From Sphingobium soli (lineage in GTDB: Bacteria > Pseudomonadota > Alphaproteobacteria > Sphingomonadales > Sphingomonadaceae): a stretch of 64,000 nucleotides of DNA. Below, piece after piece: positions 19,501 to 28,123 of the stretch. The translations under genes and the position numbers were made by a program. The DNA lies in the NCBI RefSeq assembly GCF_020782245.1, contig NZ_JAJGNP010000004.1:186001-250000 (forward strand), given 5' to 3'. The notes beneath the pieces are model-generated. The model ran no database searches and was not told the origin of the DNA. It saw only the letters and a program-made list of their open reading frames with translations. Each line of letters starts with the position of its first letter. The stretch's first letter is position 1.

Positions 19501-19587
19501 CAGGCCCGCCTTCATCGGAAAGTCGGTCTGGGGCAGGAAGACGGTGGACTTATAATCGTCGGTTTTCTGGGCAGGCTGGTCGGTCAT
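16519..19587 (-). CDS. ileS: Isoleucyl-tRNA synthetase with two in-frame repeat insertions
   Basis: This class I synthetase charges tRNA-Ile. The 1022-residue product from the ATG at 19587 has the HIGH-type motif (DIHMGHAMNK), the editing site (TTPWTIP and GTGLVHMAPDHGEDD), KMSKS (GTGKKMSKSLGN) and a C-terminal zinc knuckle (CGRCW with CDRC). I expect about 950 residues. The excess is two repeat-derived inserts: residues about 336-364 in the editing domain (starting RHPGEGRDPA), and about 500-535 between the MDQP motif and WVPERSTNRIRS (containing FGSSSFERSREAS). Both DNA segments match palindromic repeats elsewhere in the window, and the frame stays open through both. It heads the ileS-lspA-bamF operon. 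Confidence 0.96.
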   Translation of the reverse strand: MTDQPAQKTDDYKSTVFLPQTDFPMKAGLAQKEPAIAAQWEAMDLYGKLREKRAGRERFILHDGPPYANGDIHMGHAMNKVLKDIIVRSQSLLGKDAPYVPGWDCHGLPIEWKIEEDYRKKKLNKDEVPAAEFRAQCRAYADKWVGVQRDQFKRLGIMGDWEDPYLTMKFDAEATIVGELLKFAESGQLYRGAKPVMWSPVEKTALAEAEVEYEDVVSTQIDVAFEIVEAPGAPELVGAHAVIWTTTPWTIPVNQALAYGPEVDYAVTTCTDHEGRQFGRFLIATELVAAFQARADAVLRGSENPELVGAWSIDAFVKGSQLAGAVARHPIYNLLRHPGEGRDPASSSDATQGSGTPDQVRGDDWERQLAFFAKPRPFLPGDFVTTDAGTGLVHMAPDHGEDDFALCKAHGINPVFAVEGDGKYRADWAWLGGQGSVINPKFVSKDGPICTDLREAGGLLAASDDFRHSYPHSWRSKAKIIYRCTPQWFIPMDQPQGKRGVLDKLEPNGGGSEVHNTPFGSSSFERSREASVENSSNGATLREIALDAIAHTRWVPERSTNRIRSMVEGRPDWVISRQRAWGVPIALYVHRKSGDYLVDPGVNSRIVEAFRVGGADAWFGADHQALLGPDYDLSDYEVVNDILDVWFDSGSTHSFVVEGRYGEGARADLYIEGSDQHRGWFQSSLLESCGTRGQAPYKAVLTHGFALDGTGKKMSKSLGNVVDPLKIMSESGADILRVWVASTDYFDDVRIGKEVLAGASDAYRKLRNTFRYMLGALSDYDEETEAVSYAEMPELERYMLHRLAALDAELRAVVDKSKGSENWLEFSRYSRAIFDFANSDLSAFFFDIRKDCLYCDAKSDPKRRAYRTLLDTLFHALVRYVAPIIPFTAEEVWQSRFPSADDSVHFLEWPEVDARWIDGDLADKWAELRDQREQVNEAIEPLRRDKIVRSSLDADVSMGELLPVGDVDFAEVAIVARVTMGEGDGIIVRPSEWHKCGRCWRKLPEVTQDGALCDRCATVLGA
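17986..18088. repeat. Element B fragments inside ileS
   Basis: Two stretches match the intergenic element B copies. Positions 17986-18036 carry the half with CTTCGCTCGAAG and CTCGAACCAAACGG. Positions 18062-18088 carry the other half, starting CCGTTCGGTTCGAGC. They are separated by about 25 unrelated bases, so on the plus strand the halves are in swapped order compared with an intact copy. This fits two truncated neighbouring copies or a rearranged one. They are translated in the ileS frame as about residues 500-535. Confidence 0.85.
18498..18582. repeat. Element A copy inside ileS
   Basis: This 85-base palindromic element begins CGTCACCCCGG and ends CCGGGATGACG. A CCCCGG/CCGGGG hairpin lies in the left arm and a CCCGGCCTTCGCCGGG hairpin in the right arm. 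It matches the intergenic copy at 48154-48240 in both arms and differs mainly in the middle. Here it is read in frame within ileS and encodes residues about 336-364. Confidence 0.88.
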
Positions 19588-19605
19588 GGGCGCGCTTATT
19601 CTGGC

Positions 19606-19683
19606 CCGTTCGGTTCGAGCAGCTTCGAGCGAAGCCGAGAAGCGGCTGTCGAGAATAGGTCTCGACACACTCGAACCGAACGG
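19606..19683. repeat. Element B, intact copy upstream of ileS
   Basis: This 78-base element is bounded by perfect 14-base inverted ends: CCGTTCGGTTCGAG at 19606-19619 and CTCGAACCGAACGG at 19670-19683. The interior holds CTTCGAGCGAAG, itself a palindrome, and two TCTCGA/TCGAGA blocks. It lies in the ribF-ileS spacer, 19 bases upstream of the ileS start codon, so it would be in the ileS leader or promoter region. Confidence 0.88.
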
Positions 19684-19708
19684 AGGTTGAGCAGATCAGG
19701 GCCGTGCC

Positions 19709-20635
19709 CTACGCGAGCATGGGCGTTCCCGCAAGGATTTGCCGCGCGTCGGCGCAGTCCTGGGCAATGCCGGCGGTCAGCGCGTCCAGCCCGTCATATT
19801 TGCGCTCGCCATGCAGATAGCGGATCAACTGCACCTCCACCTCCTGGCCATAGAGGCTTTCGGCAAAATCGAAGAAATGCGGCTCCAGCAATTCCTTGGG
19901 CGGATCGAAACTGGGGCGGATGCCCAGATTCGCCGCCCCGTCCAGCACCCGCCCATCGGGCAGGATGCCGCGCACCGCATAAATGCCATAGGCCGGTCGC
20001 AGATACGGCCCCATGTCGATATTGGCGGTGGGAAAGCCGATCGTGCGGCCCAGCTTGTCGCCATGCTGCACCACGCCCCGGATCGCGAAAGGCCGGGTCA
20101 ACAGCCGGCACGCCGTCTCGCAGTCGCCCGCGCGCAGCGCCTCACGCACGCGGGTGGAGGAAATGATGCCCTGCGCATCGCTGACCGGCCCCACCGCTTG
20201 CGCCGACAGTCCCAGCGCTGCGAAGCTGTCGACCGTACCGCTGCGCGCGCGGCCGAAGGTGAAATCCTCCCCCGTCACGACGGCGGTGACGCCCATATCC
20301 TCACTAAGCAGCCGGACATAATCCGCCGGCTCCAGTGCCGCGAGCGCCGGCGTGAAATCGAACACCATCATCGCGTCCGCCCCCGCACGGGCGAACAATG
20401 CCTCCCGCTGATCCAGCGTGGTCAGACGAAAGCTGGGCGTATCGGGCCGGAACAGCCGCATGGGATGCGGATCGAACGTCGCGACGATCGCCGGCCGTCC
20501 CTCGGCCTTCGCGCGCGCGATCGCGCGTCCGACTACCGCCTGATGCCCGGCATGAAAGCCATCGAAATTGCCGAGCGCCATGACGCTCCCGCGCAAATGC
20601 GGCGGGACCGGGGCGCTGCTGGAAAGCCGCTCCAT
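19709..20635 (-). CDS. ribF: Bifunctional riboflavin kinase/FAD synthetase
   Basis: RibF phosphorylates riboflavin to FMN and adenylates FMN to FAD. The 308-residue protein has an N-terminal nucleotidyltransferase domain (MALGNFDGFHAGH, ATFDPHPMRLF, GEDFTFGRARSG, ISSTRVREAL). Its C-terminal riboflavin kinase domain carries GRTIGFPTANI and LGIRPSF, with an acidic HFFDFAESLYG block. I chose the ATG at 20635 because the extra upstream residues lack conservation features. It lies upstream of ileS in the same direction, an order common in bacteria (ribF-ileS-lspA), though element B now separates the two. Confidence 0.95.
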   Translation of the reverse strand: MERLSSSAPVPPHLRGSVMALGNFDGFHAGHQAVVGRAIARAKAEGRPAIVATFDPHPMRLFRPDTPSFRLTTLDQREALFARAGADAMMVFDFTPALAALEPADYVRLLSEDMGVTAVVTGEDFTFGRARSGTVDSFAALGLSAQAVGPVSDAQGIISSTRVREALRAGDCETACRLLTRPFAIRGVVQHGDKLGRTIGFPTANIDMGPYLRPAYGIYAVRGILPDGRVLDGAANLGIRPSFDPPKELLEPHFFDFAESLYGQEVEVQLIRYLHGERKYDGLDALTAGIAQDCADARQILAGTPMLA

Positions 20636-20705
20636 GCGCCGCGCTATAGGGACAGGACGAAAAACTGGCAATGGAGGCGGATTGCGCACTCATTCGCCCC
20701 CGCCA

Positions 20706-21194
20706 TCAGTGCGCGCGCCGCTCGAACGTCACGAAGCTGTAGGCGGGGCGGCCATCCACAGCGGCGTGATCGGCCCGCGCCGTTTCGCGCCAATCCGCCG
20801 CATCGGGATAGGCGATGCTCGTGTCGCCGTCCGCGTCCAGATGCACTTCGGTCAGTTCGATCCGGTCCGCGATTGGCAGGACCTGGCGATATATCTCCGC
20901 GCCGCCAATGACCATCAGGCTCGCCGCCTGCGCCAGTGCGATCGCCCCGTCCACATCATGGGCTACCTCCGCCCCCTCGGCCCGCCACGTTCGGTCGCGG
21001 GTCAGCACGATATGACGGCGGCCCGGCAGCAATCCGGGCAGGCTGTCGAACGTCTTGCGCCCCATCAGCATCGGGTGGCCCGCCGTGATTGCCTTGAAAT
21101 GCTTCAAATCCGCCGGCAACCGCCAGGGCAGGTCGCCGTCCCGGCCAATCACGCCGTTGTCGGCGCGGGCGAGGACAAGGATGATCTTGCTCAC
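20706..21194 (-). CDS. folA: Dihydrofolate reductase
   Basis: The enzyme reduces dihydrofolate to tetrahydrofolate with NADPH. The 162-residue protein has IILVLARADNGVIGRDGDLPW, where the catalytic acidic residue near position 27-30 is represented by the DLPWRLPADLKHF stretch. MGRKTFDSLPGLLPGR and MVIGGAEIYRQVLP complete the set. The length is typical. The ATG overlaps the purK stop by four bases, linking folate and purine genes, which makes metabolic sense because purine synthesis uses folate one-carbon units. Confidence 0.94.
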   Translation of the reverse strand: MSKIILVLARADNGVIGRDGDLPWRLPADLKHFKAITAGHPMLMGRKTFDSLPGLLPGRRHIVLTRDRTWRAEGAEVAHDVDGAIALAQAASLMVIGGAEIYRQVLPIADRIELTEVHLDADGDTSIAYPDAADWRETARADHAAVDGRPAYSFVTFERRAH

Positions 21195-22261
21195 AGCGCC
21201 AGCCGAGTCACATGCCCCATCTTGCGGCCAGGGCGCGCCTCATGCTTGCCATAAAGATGCAGATGGTTGGCCGGATCGCGCAGAATATCGGCCCACGCCG
21301 CCACATCGTCACCGATCAGGTTGCGCATCTCGACGCGCGGCGCGGCCAGACCCGTTTCGCCCAGCGGCAGGCCGCAAATGGCGCGCACATGATTTTCAAA
21401 CTGGCTCGTCACCGCGCCTTCGATGGTCCAATGGCCGCTATTATGGACGCGCGGCGCCATCTCGTTGAAGACCGGGCCGTCGGCGCTCGCGAAAAATTCC
21501 AGTGTCAGCACGCCGACATAGTCCAGCGCATCGGCCACCTGCTTGGCCAGCGCGCGTGCCTGTTCGACCTGCCCCTCGATCAGCGGCCCGGCCGGCGCGG
21601 TCGATGTCGACAATATGCCGTCCACATGGACATTGGCCGGCGAATCCCAGAATCGCACTGCGCCGTCCGCGCCGCGAACCAAGATGACGGAAAATTCCTC
21701 GGCAAAGGTCACGAACCCTTCCAGGATCGCGCTCTGCCGGCCGATCGCGTTCCACGCGCCCACCGCATCGCCCGGCTCGGCCAGGCGCGCCTGCCCCTTG
21801 CCGTCATAGCCCATGCGATTGGTCTTCAGGATCGCGCGGCTGCCTATCGTCTCGACCGCCGATTCCAGATCGTCCAGGCTTTCCACCGGCGCGAAGGGCG
21901 CGGTCAGCCCGCCAAGATCGCAGACGAACCGCTTTTCCGCCAGCCGGTCCTGCGCCACGCGCAGCGCCTGCGCGCCCGGTCGCACAAGCCCATGACGCGC
22001 CAGCGTGTCGACGGCGGACGGGTCGATATTCTCGAACTCATAGGTGACGACATCGACGCTGTCGGCGAAGGCGGACAGGGCGGCGGCATCCTCATAGGCG
22101 CCGTGCGTCCAGTTGGGCGATACGTCGGCGGCCGGCCCGCTGTCTTCGGGTGCGAAAATATGGGTGCGATAGCCCAGTTGCGCCGCGGCGACGGCGATCA
22201 TCCGGCCCAGCTGGCCGCCGCCAAGGATGCCGATGGTGGAACCGGGCGGGATGATCGTCAT
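21191..22261 (-). CDS. purK: 5-(carboxyamino)imidazole ribonucleotide synthase
   Basis: PurK carboxylates AIR to N5-CAIR using ATP and bicarbonate in purine biosynthesis. The 356-residue ATP-grasp protein starts at 22261 with MTIIPPGSTIGILGGGQLGRM. Other motifs are VVTYEFENID, ILKTNRMGYDGKGQ and FNEMAPRVHNSGHWTIE. The frame is open upstream to 22399, but that part overlaps purE and is arginine-rich, so I reject it. It follows purE and overlaps folA. Confidence 0.95.
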   Translation of the reverse strand: MTIIPPGSTIGILGGGQLGRMIAVAAAQLGYRTHIFAPEDSGPAADVSPNWTHGAYEDAAALSAFADSVDVVTYEFENIDPSAVDTLARHGLVRPGAQALRVAQDRLAEKRFVCDLGGLTAPFAPVESLDDLESAVETIGSRAILKTNRMGYDGKGQARLAEPGDAVGAWNAIGRQSAILEGFVTFAEEFSVILVRGADGAVRFWDSPANVHVDGILSTSTAPAGPLIEGQVEQARALAKQVADALDYVGVLTLEFFASADGPVFNEMAPRVHNSGHWTIEGAVTSQFENHVRAICGLPLGETGLAAPRVEMRNLIGDDVAAWADILRDPANHLHLYGKHEARPGRKMGHVTRLAL

Positions 22262-22283
22262 GGCGGTCCTGTTCTGATTCTTG

Positions 22284-22769
22284 TCAGTCTTCGACGGTAT
22301 CGGCGACGGATTGCGTCTGCCGCGCGCGCCAATCGTCCAGCCGCTGCGCCAACGCAGCGTCGCCCGTCGCCAGGATCGCCGCCGCCAGCAGGCCCGCATT
22401 GATAGCGCCGGGCTTGCCGATCGCCAGCGTGCCGACTGGAATGCCGCCGGGCATCTGGACGATCGACAGCAGCGAGTCCATGCCCTTCAATGCCTTGGAT
22501 TCGACCGGCACGCCCAACACCGGCAGGCGTGTCATCGCCGCCGCCATGCCGGGCAGATGCGCCGCCCCGCCCGCGCCCGCGATGATGACCTTCAGCCCCC
22601 GCGCCGCCGCGCCGCTGGCATAATCATACAGCCGCTGCGGCGTGCGGTGCGCCGACACCACCTTGCATTCATGCGCGACGCCCAGCGCCTCCAGCGTCTC
22701 GGCCGCATGCCGCATCGTGTCCCAATCGGAACGGGACCCCATGATGATGCCGACGTCGATAGCGCTCAT
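22284..22769 (-). CDS. purE: N5-carboxyaminoimidazole ribonucleotide mutase
   Basis: PurE converts N5-CAIR to CAIR, acting directly after PurK. The 161-residue protein starts at 22769 with [16 protein letters not shown]. It has the class I signatures [29 protein letters not shown] and [25 protein letters not shown]. It is the first gene of a purE-purK-folA minus-strand run. Its upstream side borders the AT-rich island. Confidence 0.96.
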   Translation of the reverse strand: MSAIDVGIIMGSRSDWDTMRHAAETLEALGVAHECKVVSAHRTPQRLYDYASGAAARGLKVIIAGAGGAAHLPGMAAAMTRLPVLGVPVESKALKGMDSLLSIVQMPGGIPVGTLAIGKPGAINAGLLAAAILATGDAALAQRLDDWRARQTQSVADTVED

Positions 22770-22859
22770 GACCGTGCTGATGTCCCCTGATGGCGCGGAA
22801 AGCAAAGCCCCTTAGCGGCCGTACCGTCAGGGGGCAATGTGAGATTTCTCTCGTCGCGC

Positions 22860-23856
22860 GGCCATACATTTTTAGACCCATAAACGCCTAAACTTCATTA
22901 AGTAGAAATGTTTTATTGCTCTGAAATTTATCCTAACGACCGAGGCAATCGACATGTCGAAAGATCGAGTTTTTGGCATCGTAAAAGGTGACCCAACGGA
23001 AAACGCTCCAGCGGGAATGGCCGTATCATTCAACTTCCAACGCTATCTTCACGATGAAGGAAATCGATCTGGCGAGGTCGCAGATTGGGGCTATTTCGGA
23101 AGTTCGCTTATTGCCATCATATTCAGTGGGCCAGATGGCCAAGCATCAGAAGGCTGCGCGGTGCTCGTTTCTCCGGGAATCGCAATATCAGCTAAACACA
23201 TATTTGAAGACCGTCTGGACGAATTGAGAAACTCAAATATAACCGTACAAGGCGTTTCAATATTAGAAAATGATGATTTACTCATATGGGATATTTTAGA
23301 ATTCAGTGCTAGCGATTCTGACATCGCGATACTTAGATTAAGACTCCGCTCTGATTTTCCGGCAGAAGGCATATCGTGCGTCGAGATGACGACAAGAACG
23401 CCTGTAATAGGCGAGCAAATCATGTTTGCCGGTTTGAGAAGTCCAACGCACGTAGCTCATGGCGAGCCCGTTGGATTGCAACTTCGAGTAGGAATCGGGG
23501 AAACGTCGGCGATTTACCCTGAGGGGCGGGATCGGGTCATGATCCCACATGCCTGCATAGAAGTTAAGTGTCTTACAATCGGGGGGATGAGTGGTGGGCC
23601 GGTATTTGACAAAAACGGACATCTTCTTGGCATTCTCACGTCTTCAATCGAAGACGAACAAGGGCCATCCTATTGCTCGCTTTGGCTTCCAATGGCCACT
23701 CACGCAATCACTGAGGTCTGGTTGAAAGGTTCCGTACCCGTCCCCACCAATCTGCTGAATTTAGCCAACGCCAGATTAGCAAAAATTATCGGATTGGAAG
23801 CTGTGAAGGTAAATATAGACGGTTCATTCGAATGGGCAGTCTGGCATTGAATTCTT
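22860..23856. other. AT-rich island between purE and gpmA
   Basis: Base composition changes sharply near 22860, just outside purE, and returns to the high-GC background at the gpmA stop near 23857. The island holds one complete gene and about 90 bases of AT-rich leader. I see no integrase, transposase, tRNA or clear direct repeats at the ends. A short inverted repeat (TTTAG/CTAAA) lies near 22870-22892. The composition and single cargo gene suggest horizontal acquisition. Confidence 0.75.
22954..23850 (+). CDS. Trypsin-like serine protease, orphan, probably acquired
   Basis: The 298-residue protein has a recognisable chymotrypsin-fold triad: His82 in ISAKHIF, Asp123 in SDSDIAILRL and Ser213 in GGMSGGPVFDKNG. 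No signal peptide or membrane segment is obvious, so it is probably cytosolic, which is unusual for this fold. No PDZ domain is visible. Codon and base use are much more AT-rich than the neighbours. There is no partner gene beside it. Its substrate is unknown. Cytosolic trypsin-like proteases do occur in bacterial stress and defence modules, but nothing here proves such a role. Confidence 0.85.
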   Translation: MSKDRVFGIVKGDPTENAPAGMAVSFNFQRYLHDEGNRSGEVADWGYFGSSLIAIIFSGPDGQASEGCAVLVSPGIAISAKHIFEDRLDELRNSNITVQGVSILENDDLLIWDILEFSASDSDIAILRLRLRSDFPAEGISCVEMTTRTPVIGEQIMFAGLRSPTHVAHGEPVGLQLRVGIGETSAIYPEGRDRVMIPHACIEVKCLTIGGMSGGPVFDKNGHLLGILTSSIEDEQGPSYCSLWLPMATHAITEVWLKGSVPVPTNLLNLANARLAKIIGLEAVKVNIDGSFEWAVWH

Positions 23857-24543
23857 CTACCTCTCCGACAGATAATAGCGGTCGGTGGCGGTCAGGTCGT
23901 CTGCCAGCTCATAGACGATCGGCTGACCGGTCGGGATTTCCAGGCCCGTAATCTCGTCGTCGGAAATGCCCGACAGATGCTTGACCAGCGCCCGCAGCGA
24001 ATTGCCGTGGGCGGAAATCAGCACCCGCTTGCCGGCTTTCAGGTCCGGTGCGATCACCGATTCCCAATAGGGCAGGACGCGCGCGATCGTGTCCTTCAAG
24101 GATTCGGTCGATGGAATCGCGATGTCCGCGTAGCGGCGGTCGCCCGACAGGTCGAACGCGCTGCCCGCTTCCATCACCGGGGGCGGAATATCGAAGCTGC
24201 GGCGCCAGATCTTCACCTGCTCATCGCCATGCTTCTCCGCCGTCTCCGCCTTGTTAAGGCCGGTCAGACCGCCATAATGGCGTTCATTGAGCCGCCAGTC
24301 CTTCTCGACCGGCAGCCACAGTCGCCCCATTTCCTCCAGCGCCAGATTCAGCGTCTTGATCGCGCGGGTCTGGAGCGAGGTGTAGCACTGGTCAAAGTCC
24401 AGCCCCTTTTCCGCCATCAACCTTCCGGCCGCGCGCGCTTCCTCAACGCCCTTTTCGGTCACGTCCACGTCCCACCAGCCAGTGAAGCGGTTTTCCAGGT
24501 TCCAGGCGGACTGGCCATGGCGGATAAGGACGAGGGTGGGCAT
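23857..24543 (-). CDS. gpmA: 2,3-bisphosphoglycerate-dependent phosphoglycerate mutase
   Basis: GpmA interconverts 3- and 2-phosphoglycerate in glycolysis and gluconeogenesis. The protein is 228 residues from the ATG at 24543. The N-terminal phosphohistidine motif is [10 protein letters not shown] (His near residue 9). The second catalytic histidine lies in [31 protein letters not shown] and [14 protein letters not shown] are class markers. A much longer open frame runs upstream, antisense to sppA, but it is a composition artefact. Confidence 0.96.
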   Translation of the reverse strand: MPTLVLIRHGQSAWNLENRFTGWWDVDVTEKGVEEARAAGRLMAEKGLDFDQCYTSLQTRAIKTLNLALEEMGRLWLPVEKDWRLNERHYGGLTGLNKAETAEKHGDEQVKIWRRSFDIPPPVMEAGSAFDLSGDRRYADIAIPSTESLKDTIARVLPYWESVIAPDLKAGKRVLISAHGNSLRALVKHLSGISDDEITGLEIPTGQPIVYELADDLTATDRYYLSER

Positions 24544-24711
24544 GGGACGCATCTCCTGCACGACAGCGGCGAATGATGCGCTTTCCCATAACGGGCAAAA
24601 TCGTGCGCGCAAGCTTGTCGCGGGCGACACATGCCCCACATTGCAGCGCAAGCGTTGATGCGATAGCGCCAGAAGCACAGATCGCGGGTTTAGACATGAG
24701 GAGCAGCCGAC

Positions 24712-26595
24712 TTGGCATTTGTGAAGGGCGCATGGCGCATAGTGGTCGCGATCAAGGACGGTCTCGTCCTCCTGTTCCTGCTGCTCTTCTTCGGCGCGCT
24801 CTATACCGCCCTGTCCTATTCGCCCAAGCCGGCCAAGTCGGTGAGCACCGGCGCGCTGCTGCTGGAACTTAACGGCACGGTCGTTGAACAGCCCGCCGAA
24901 ATCAGCCCGACCGCGCTGTTGAGCGGCGGCGCGCCTGAGGCCAGGGAATATCGCCTGTCCGACATCGTCACCGCGCTGGAAGCGGCCAAAGGCGATGCGA
25001 AGGTCAAGGCGGTGGTCCTCAACCTCGACGGGTTTCTGGGCGGCGGTCAGGTCGCGCTCGGCCGTATCGGCGCGGCGCTCGATGCTGTGCGCGCGGCGAA
25101 GAAGCCTGTGCTCGCCTACGCTACGCTCTACAGCGACGACAGCTATCAACTCGCCGCCCATGCCAGCGAAGTGTGGACCGATCCGCTCGGCGGCGTGGCG
25201 ATCATGGGCCGGGGTGGCTCCAACCTCTATTATAAGGGGCTGATCGACAAGCTGGGGGTCAACACCCATGTCTATCGCGTCGGCACCTACAAGAGCTTCG
25301 TCGAACCCTTCATCCGCACCGAACAATCGCCCGAAGCGCGCCAGGCCAATCAGGCGCTGGCCGAGGCGCTGTGGCAGCAATGGCAGGATGATGTAGCCAA
25401 GGCGCGCCCCCGCGCCAGGATCGCGGCCTATGCCGGCGATCCCGCCGCCGCTGCCCGCGCCGCCAATGGCGATATTGCCAAGGCCGCGCTCTCCGCTGGC
25501 CTGGTGGACAAGCTGGGTGACGCCACCGCTTTTGCCGATCATGTCGCGGACATTGCCGGGGATTCGGCGGCCGGTGATGCCACCGGCTTTGCCGCCATCG
25601 ACCTGCGCTCCTATGTGAAGGCCCGCGCACCCGCCAACAACGGGCAGATCGGCGTGCTGACGGTCGCGGGGGACATCGTCGATGGCGAAGCCGGCCCCGG
25701 CACCGCTGCGGGCGACACGATTTCCGACCTGCTGCTGAGCGCGCTCGATAAGGGCAATCTCAAGGCACTGGTCGTCCGCGTCGATTCGCCGGGCGGGTCG
25801 GTCATGGCGTCGGAAAAGATCCGCAGCGCCATCATGCAGGCGAAGGAGGATGGCCTGCCCGTCGTCGTGTCGATGGCCAATGTCGCGGCCAGCGGCGGCT
25901 ATTGGGTCTCGACACCAGGCGATGTCATCTTTGCCGAGCCGGACACCATCACCGGCTCCATCGGCGTCTTCGGCATCCTGCCCAGCTTTGAAGGCACGCT
26001 GGCGAAAATGGGCATTACCACCGATGGCGTGCGCACCACGCCCTTGTCGGGTCAGCCCGACTTGGCCGGCGGCACCACGCCCGAATTCGACCAGATCATG
26101 CAATTGGGCGTTGAGGATATCTATCGCCGCTTCGTCGGCCTCGTCGCCCAATCGCGCAAAAAGACGCCGGAACAGATCGACCGTATCGCGCAGGGTCGCG
26201 TCTGGGACGGCGGCACCGCGCGCCAGCTTGGTCTGGTCGACCGGTTCGGCGGGCTGGAGGATGCGATTGCCGAAGCGGCCCGCCGCGCAAAGGTCGATCC
26301 GGCAAAGGCACGCGCCTTCCGCATCGAAAAGCAGCCCGACAAATGGGCCGAATGGTTGCAGGAATTCGCTGAACGGGAAAGCGACGACGCCACCGCCCCG
26401 CGCGACATGCTGGCGCGTCAGGCCTGGCTCCAGCGCGGCTGGGCGTTGCAGGCGGTCAGCGACGTGCGCGGGCTCGTGTCGGGCGCGGGGGTGCGCGCGG
26501 ACTGCCTGGAATGTCGCGGCTATGGCGCGCCCCGTCCGCGCCAGGCGGCGGACGACCATGGCATGATGGCGATGCTGGCGACGCTCTGGCGCTGA
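24712..26595 (+). CDS. sppA: Signal peptide peptidase SppA, 67K type
   Basis: SppA digests cleaved signal peptides at the inner membrane. The 627-residue protein starts at TTG 24712 with AGGAG about ten bases upstream. GTG at 24721 is an alternative. A membrane anchor covers about residues 17-37. Two tandem peptidase S49 domains follow. The N-terminal domain supplies the general base Lys194 in [10 protein letters not shown], and the C-terminal domain the nucleophile Ser394 in [13 protein letters not shown]. This matches the E. coli-type double-domain enzyme. It is divergent from gpmA. Confidence 0.94.
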   Translation: MAFVKGAWRIVVAIKDGLVLLFLLLFFGALYTALSYSPKPAKSVSTGALLLELNGTVVEQPAEISPTALLSGGAPEAREYRLSDIVTALEAAKGDAKVKAVVLNLDGFLGGGQVALGRIGAALDAVRAAKKPVLAYATLYSDDSYQLAAHASEVWTDPLGGVAIMGRGGSNLYYKGLIDKLGVNTHVYRVGTYKSFVEPFIRTEQSPEARQANQALAEALWQQWQDDVAKARPRARIAAYAGDPAAAARAANGDIAKAALSAGLVDKLGDATAFADHVADIAGDSAAGDATGFAAIDLRSYVKARAPANNGQIGVLTVAGDIVDGEAGPGTAAGDTISDLLLSALDKGNLKALVVRVDSPGGSVMASEKIRSAIMQAKEDGLPVVVSMANVAASGGYWVSTPGDVIFAEPDTITGSIGVFGILPSFEGTLAKMGITTDGVRTTPLSGQPDLAGGTTPEFDQIMQLGVEDIYRRFVGLVAQSRKKTPEQIDRIAQGRVWDGGTARQLGLVDRFGGLEDAIAEAARRAKVDPAKARAFRIEKQPDKWAEWLQEFAERESDDATAPRDMLARQAWLQRGWALQAVSDVRGLVSGAGVRADCLECRGYGAPRPRQAADDHGMMAMLATLWR

Positions 26596-26704
26596 TGGCC
26601 GTGGTAGGGCGCGTCTCCGCCCTGCCCTTGCCATTACCGAATTCTTCAGCAATTTCGGCCAAAAGCCGCTAATCATTGCCGTTGAACAGGGGATTTGCCG
26701 CTCC

Positions 26705-28000
26705 ATGCCCGTCGATACCAAGCAAAAGGTTTCCGTTATCGGCCTTGGCTATATCGGCCTGCCGACCGCAGCGCTGATCGCGCGCGGCGGGTGCCAGGTG
26801 GTGGGCATCGACGTCTCGCCCCATGTCGTGGAAACCGTCAATTCCGGCCGCGTCCATATCGAGGAAGTCGATCTTGACGGGCTGGTGCAGGGCGTCGTCG
26901 CACGCGGCAATCTGCGCGCCAGCCTGACGGTGGAGGAAAGCGACGTCTTCATCATCGCCGTGCCGACCCCGGTGGCAGAGGATCGCGCGCCTGACATTTC
27001 CTATGTGCTCAAGGCCGCCCGCACGGTCGCCCCGGTGCTCAAGGCTGGCGATACGGTGATCCTCGAATCCACCTCGCCCGTCGGCACGACCGAAGCGATG
27101 CGCGACATTTTCGCGCAGCTGCGTCCCGACCTCAAAATGCCGGGCATGGGCGTGCAGGGCGACGTCGCCATCGCCTATTGTCCCGAACGCGTGCTGCCCG
27201 GCCGCATCCTGGTGGAGCTGATCGACAATGATCGCTGCATCGGCGGCATCACGCCGCGCTGCGCCCGCAAGGCGTTGGGCTTCTACCGCCAGTTCGTGCG
27301 CGGCGCCTGCATCACGACGACCGCCCGCGCGGCCGAAATGGTCAAGCTGGTCGAGAACAGCTTTCGGGACGTCAACATCGCCTTCGCCAATGAATTGTCC
27401 GTCATTGCCGACAATATGGACATCGACGTGTGGGAGGTGATCCGCCTCGCCAACCGGCATCCGCGCGTCAATATCCTCAATCCCGGCCCGGGCGTCGGTG
27501 GTCACTGCATCGCGGTCGATCCGTGGTTCATCGTCCATGGCGACCCGGAAAATGCTCGCATCATCCGCACCGCGCGCGAAGTGAATGACGGCAAGACCGA
27601 TCATGTCGTAGCGAAGGCATCCGACCTGATCGACGATTTCGCTGGCGAGGACATCGCCTGCCTCGGCCTCGCCTTCAAGGCGAACATTGACGATTTCCGC
27701 GAAAGCCCGGCCGTGAAGGTCGCCGCGCGACTCGCCCGCCGCTATGGCCGCCGCATCAAGCTGGTCGAACCCTATGCCCGGGAACTGCCGATGGACTTCG
27801 CCGGCACGGGTGCAGAACTTATCGATCTCGATACGGCTCTGGAACAATGTGGCGTGTTCGTCATTCTGGTCGATCATGACATGTTCAAATCCGTCCCCGT
27901 CGACGAACGCGCCGACAAGGCTGTCTATGATACGCGGGGAATCTGGCCCGATCAGCCCCGCCGAGCGGCAGCGTCGACATCGGGGCGCATCGCGGTCTGA
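26705..28000 (+). CDS. wecC: UDP-N-acetyl-D-mannosamine dehydrogenase
   Basis: WecC oxidises UDP-ManNAc to UDP-ManNAcA with NAD, providing an acidic sugar for surface polysaccharide. The 431-residue protein has an N-terminal Rossmann motif ([14 protein letters not shown]). It also has [28 protein letters not shown] (typical of WecC rather than UDP-glucose dehydrogenases) and the catalytic cysteine in [15 protein letters not shown]. The matching epimerase WecB is encoded at 32026-33138. Polysaccharide export genes follow directly. Confidence 0.9.
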   Translation: MPVDTKQKVSVIGLGYIGLPTAALIARGGCQVVGIDVSPHVVETVNSGRVHIEEVDLDGLVQGVVARGNLRASLTVEESDVFIIAVPTPVAEDRAPDISYVLKAARTVAPVLKAGDTVILESTSPVGTTEAMRDIFAQLRPDLKMPGMGVQGDVAIAYCPERVLPGRILVELIDNDRCIGGITPRCARKALGFYRQFVRGACITTTARAAEMVKLVENSFRDVNIAFANELSVIADNMDIDVWEVIRLANRHPRVNILNPGPGVGGHCIAVDPWFIVHGDPENARIIRTAREVNDGKTDHVVAKASDLIDDFAGEDIACLGLAFKANIDDFRESPAVKVAARLARRYGRRIKLVEPYARELPMDFAGTGAELIDLDTALEQCGVFVILVDHDMFKSVPVDERADKAVYDTRGIWPDQPRRAAASTSGRIAV

Positions 28001-28007
28001 ACAGGGC

Positions 28008-28029
28008 CGCGACGGCGCAGCCCGTCGCG
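28008..28029. terminator. GC-rich hairpin between wecC and the export gene
   Basis: CGCGACGG (28008-28015) pairs perfectly with CCGTCGCG (28022-28029) around a six-base loop, directly after the wecC stop. There is no T-run, so intrinsic termination is doubtful. It could be a pause site or an mRNA-end stabiliser. Confidence 0.25.
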
Positions 28030-28123
28030 CACGCGGTTGCCATTGCCCCGCCCCGCCGCTAACCCCCGCCAGGCACGATGTTTTTGCGCGTGCGAAAGCA
28101 ACGGCCGATGGGGGACATGAGGC

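Noticed and set aside
17719..20166. 815-codon plus-strand frame opposite ileS and ribF
   Set aside because: It is antisense to two well-supported genes and is open only because of high GC content.
22954..23850. Assignment of the island protease to a named phage-defence system
   Set aside because: There is no partner gene, sensor domain or known system architecture in the island.
26606..26623. Small hairpin AGGGCG/CGCCCT after sppA
   Set aside because: Only six base pairs and no T-run; it is expected by chance in GC-rich sequence.
23857..26721. 954-codon minus-strand open frame
   Set aside because: Only the last 228 codons (gpmA) have family motifs. The rest is antisense to sppA, whose catalytic residues are intact, and is typical of shadow frames in GC-rich DNA.
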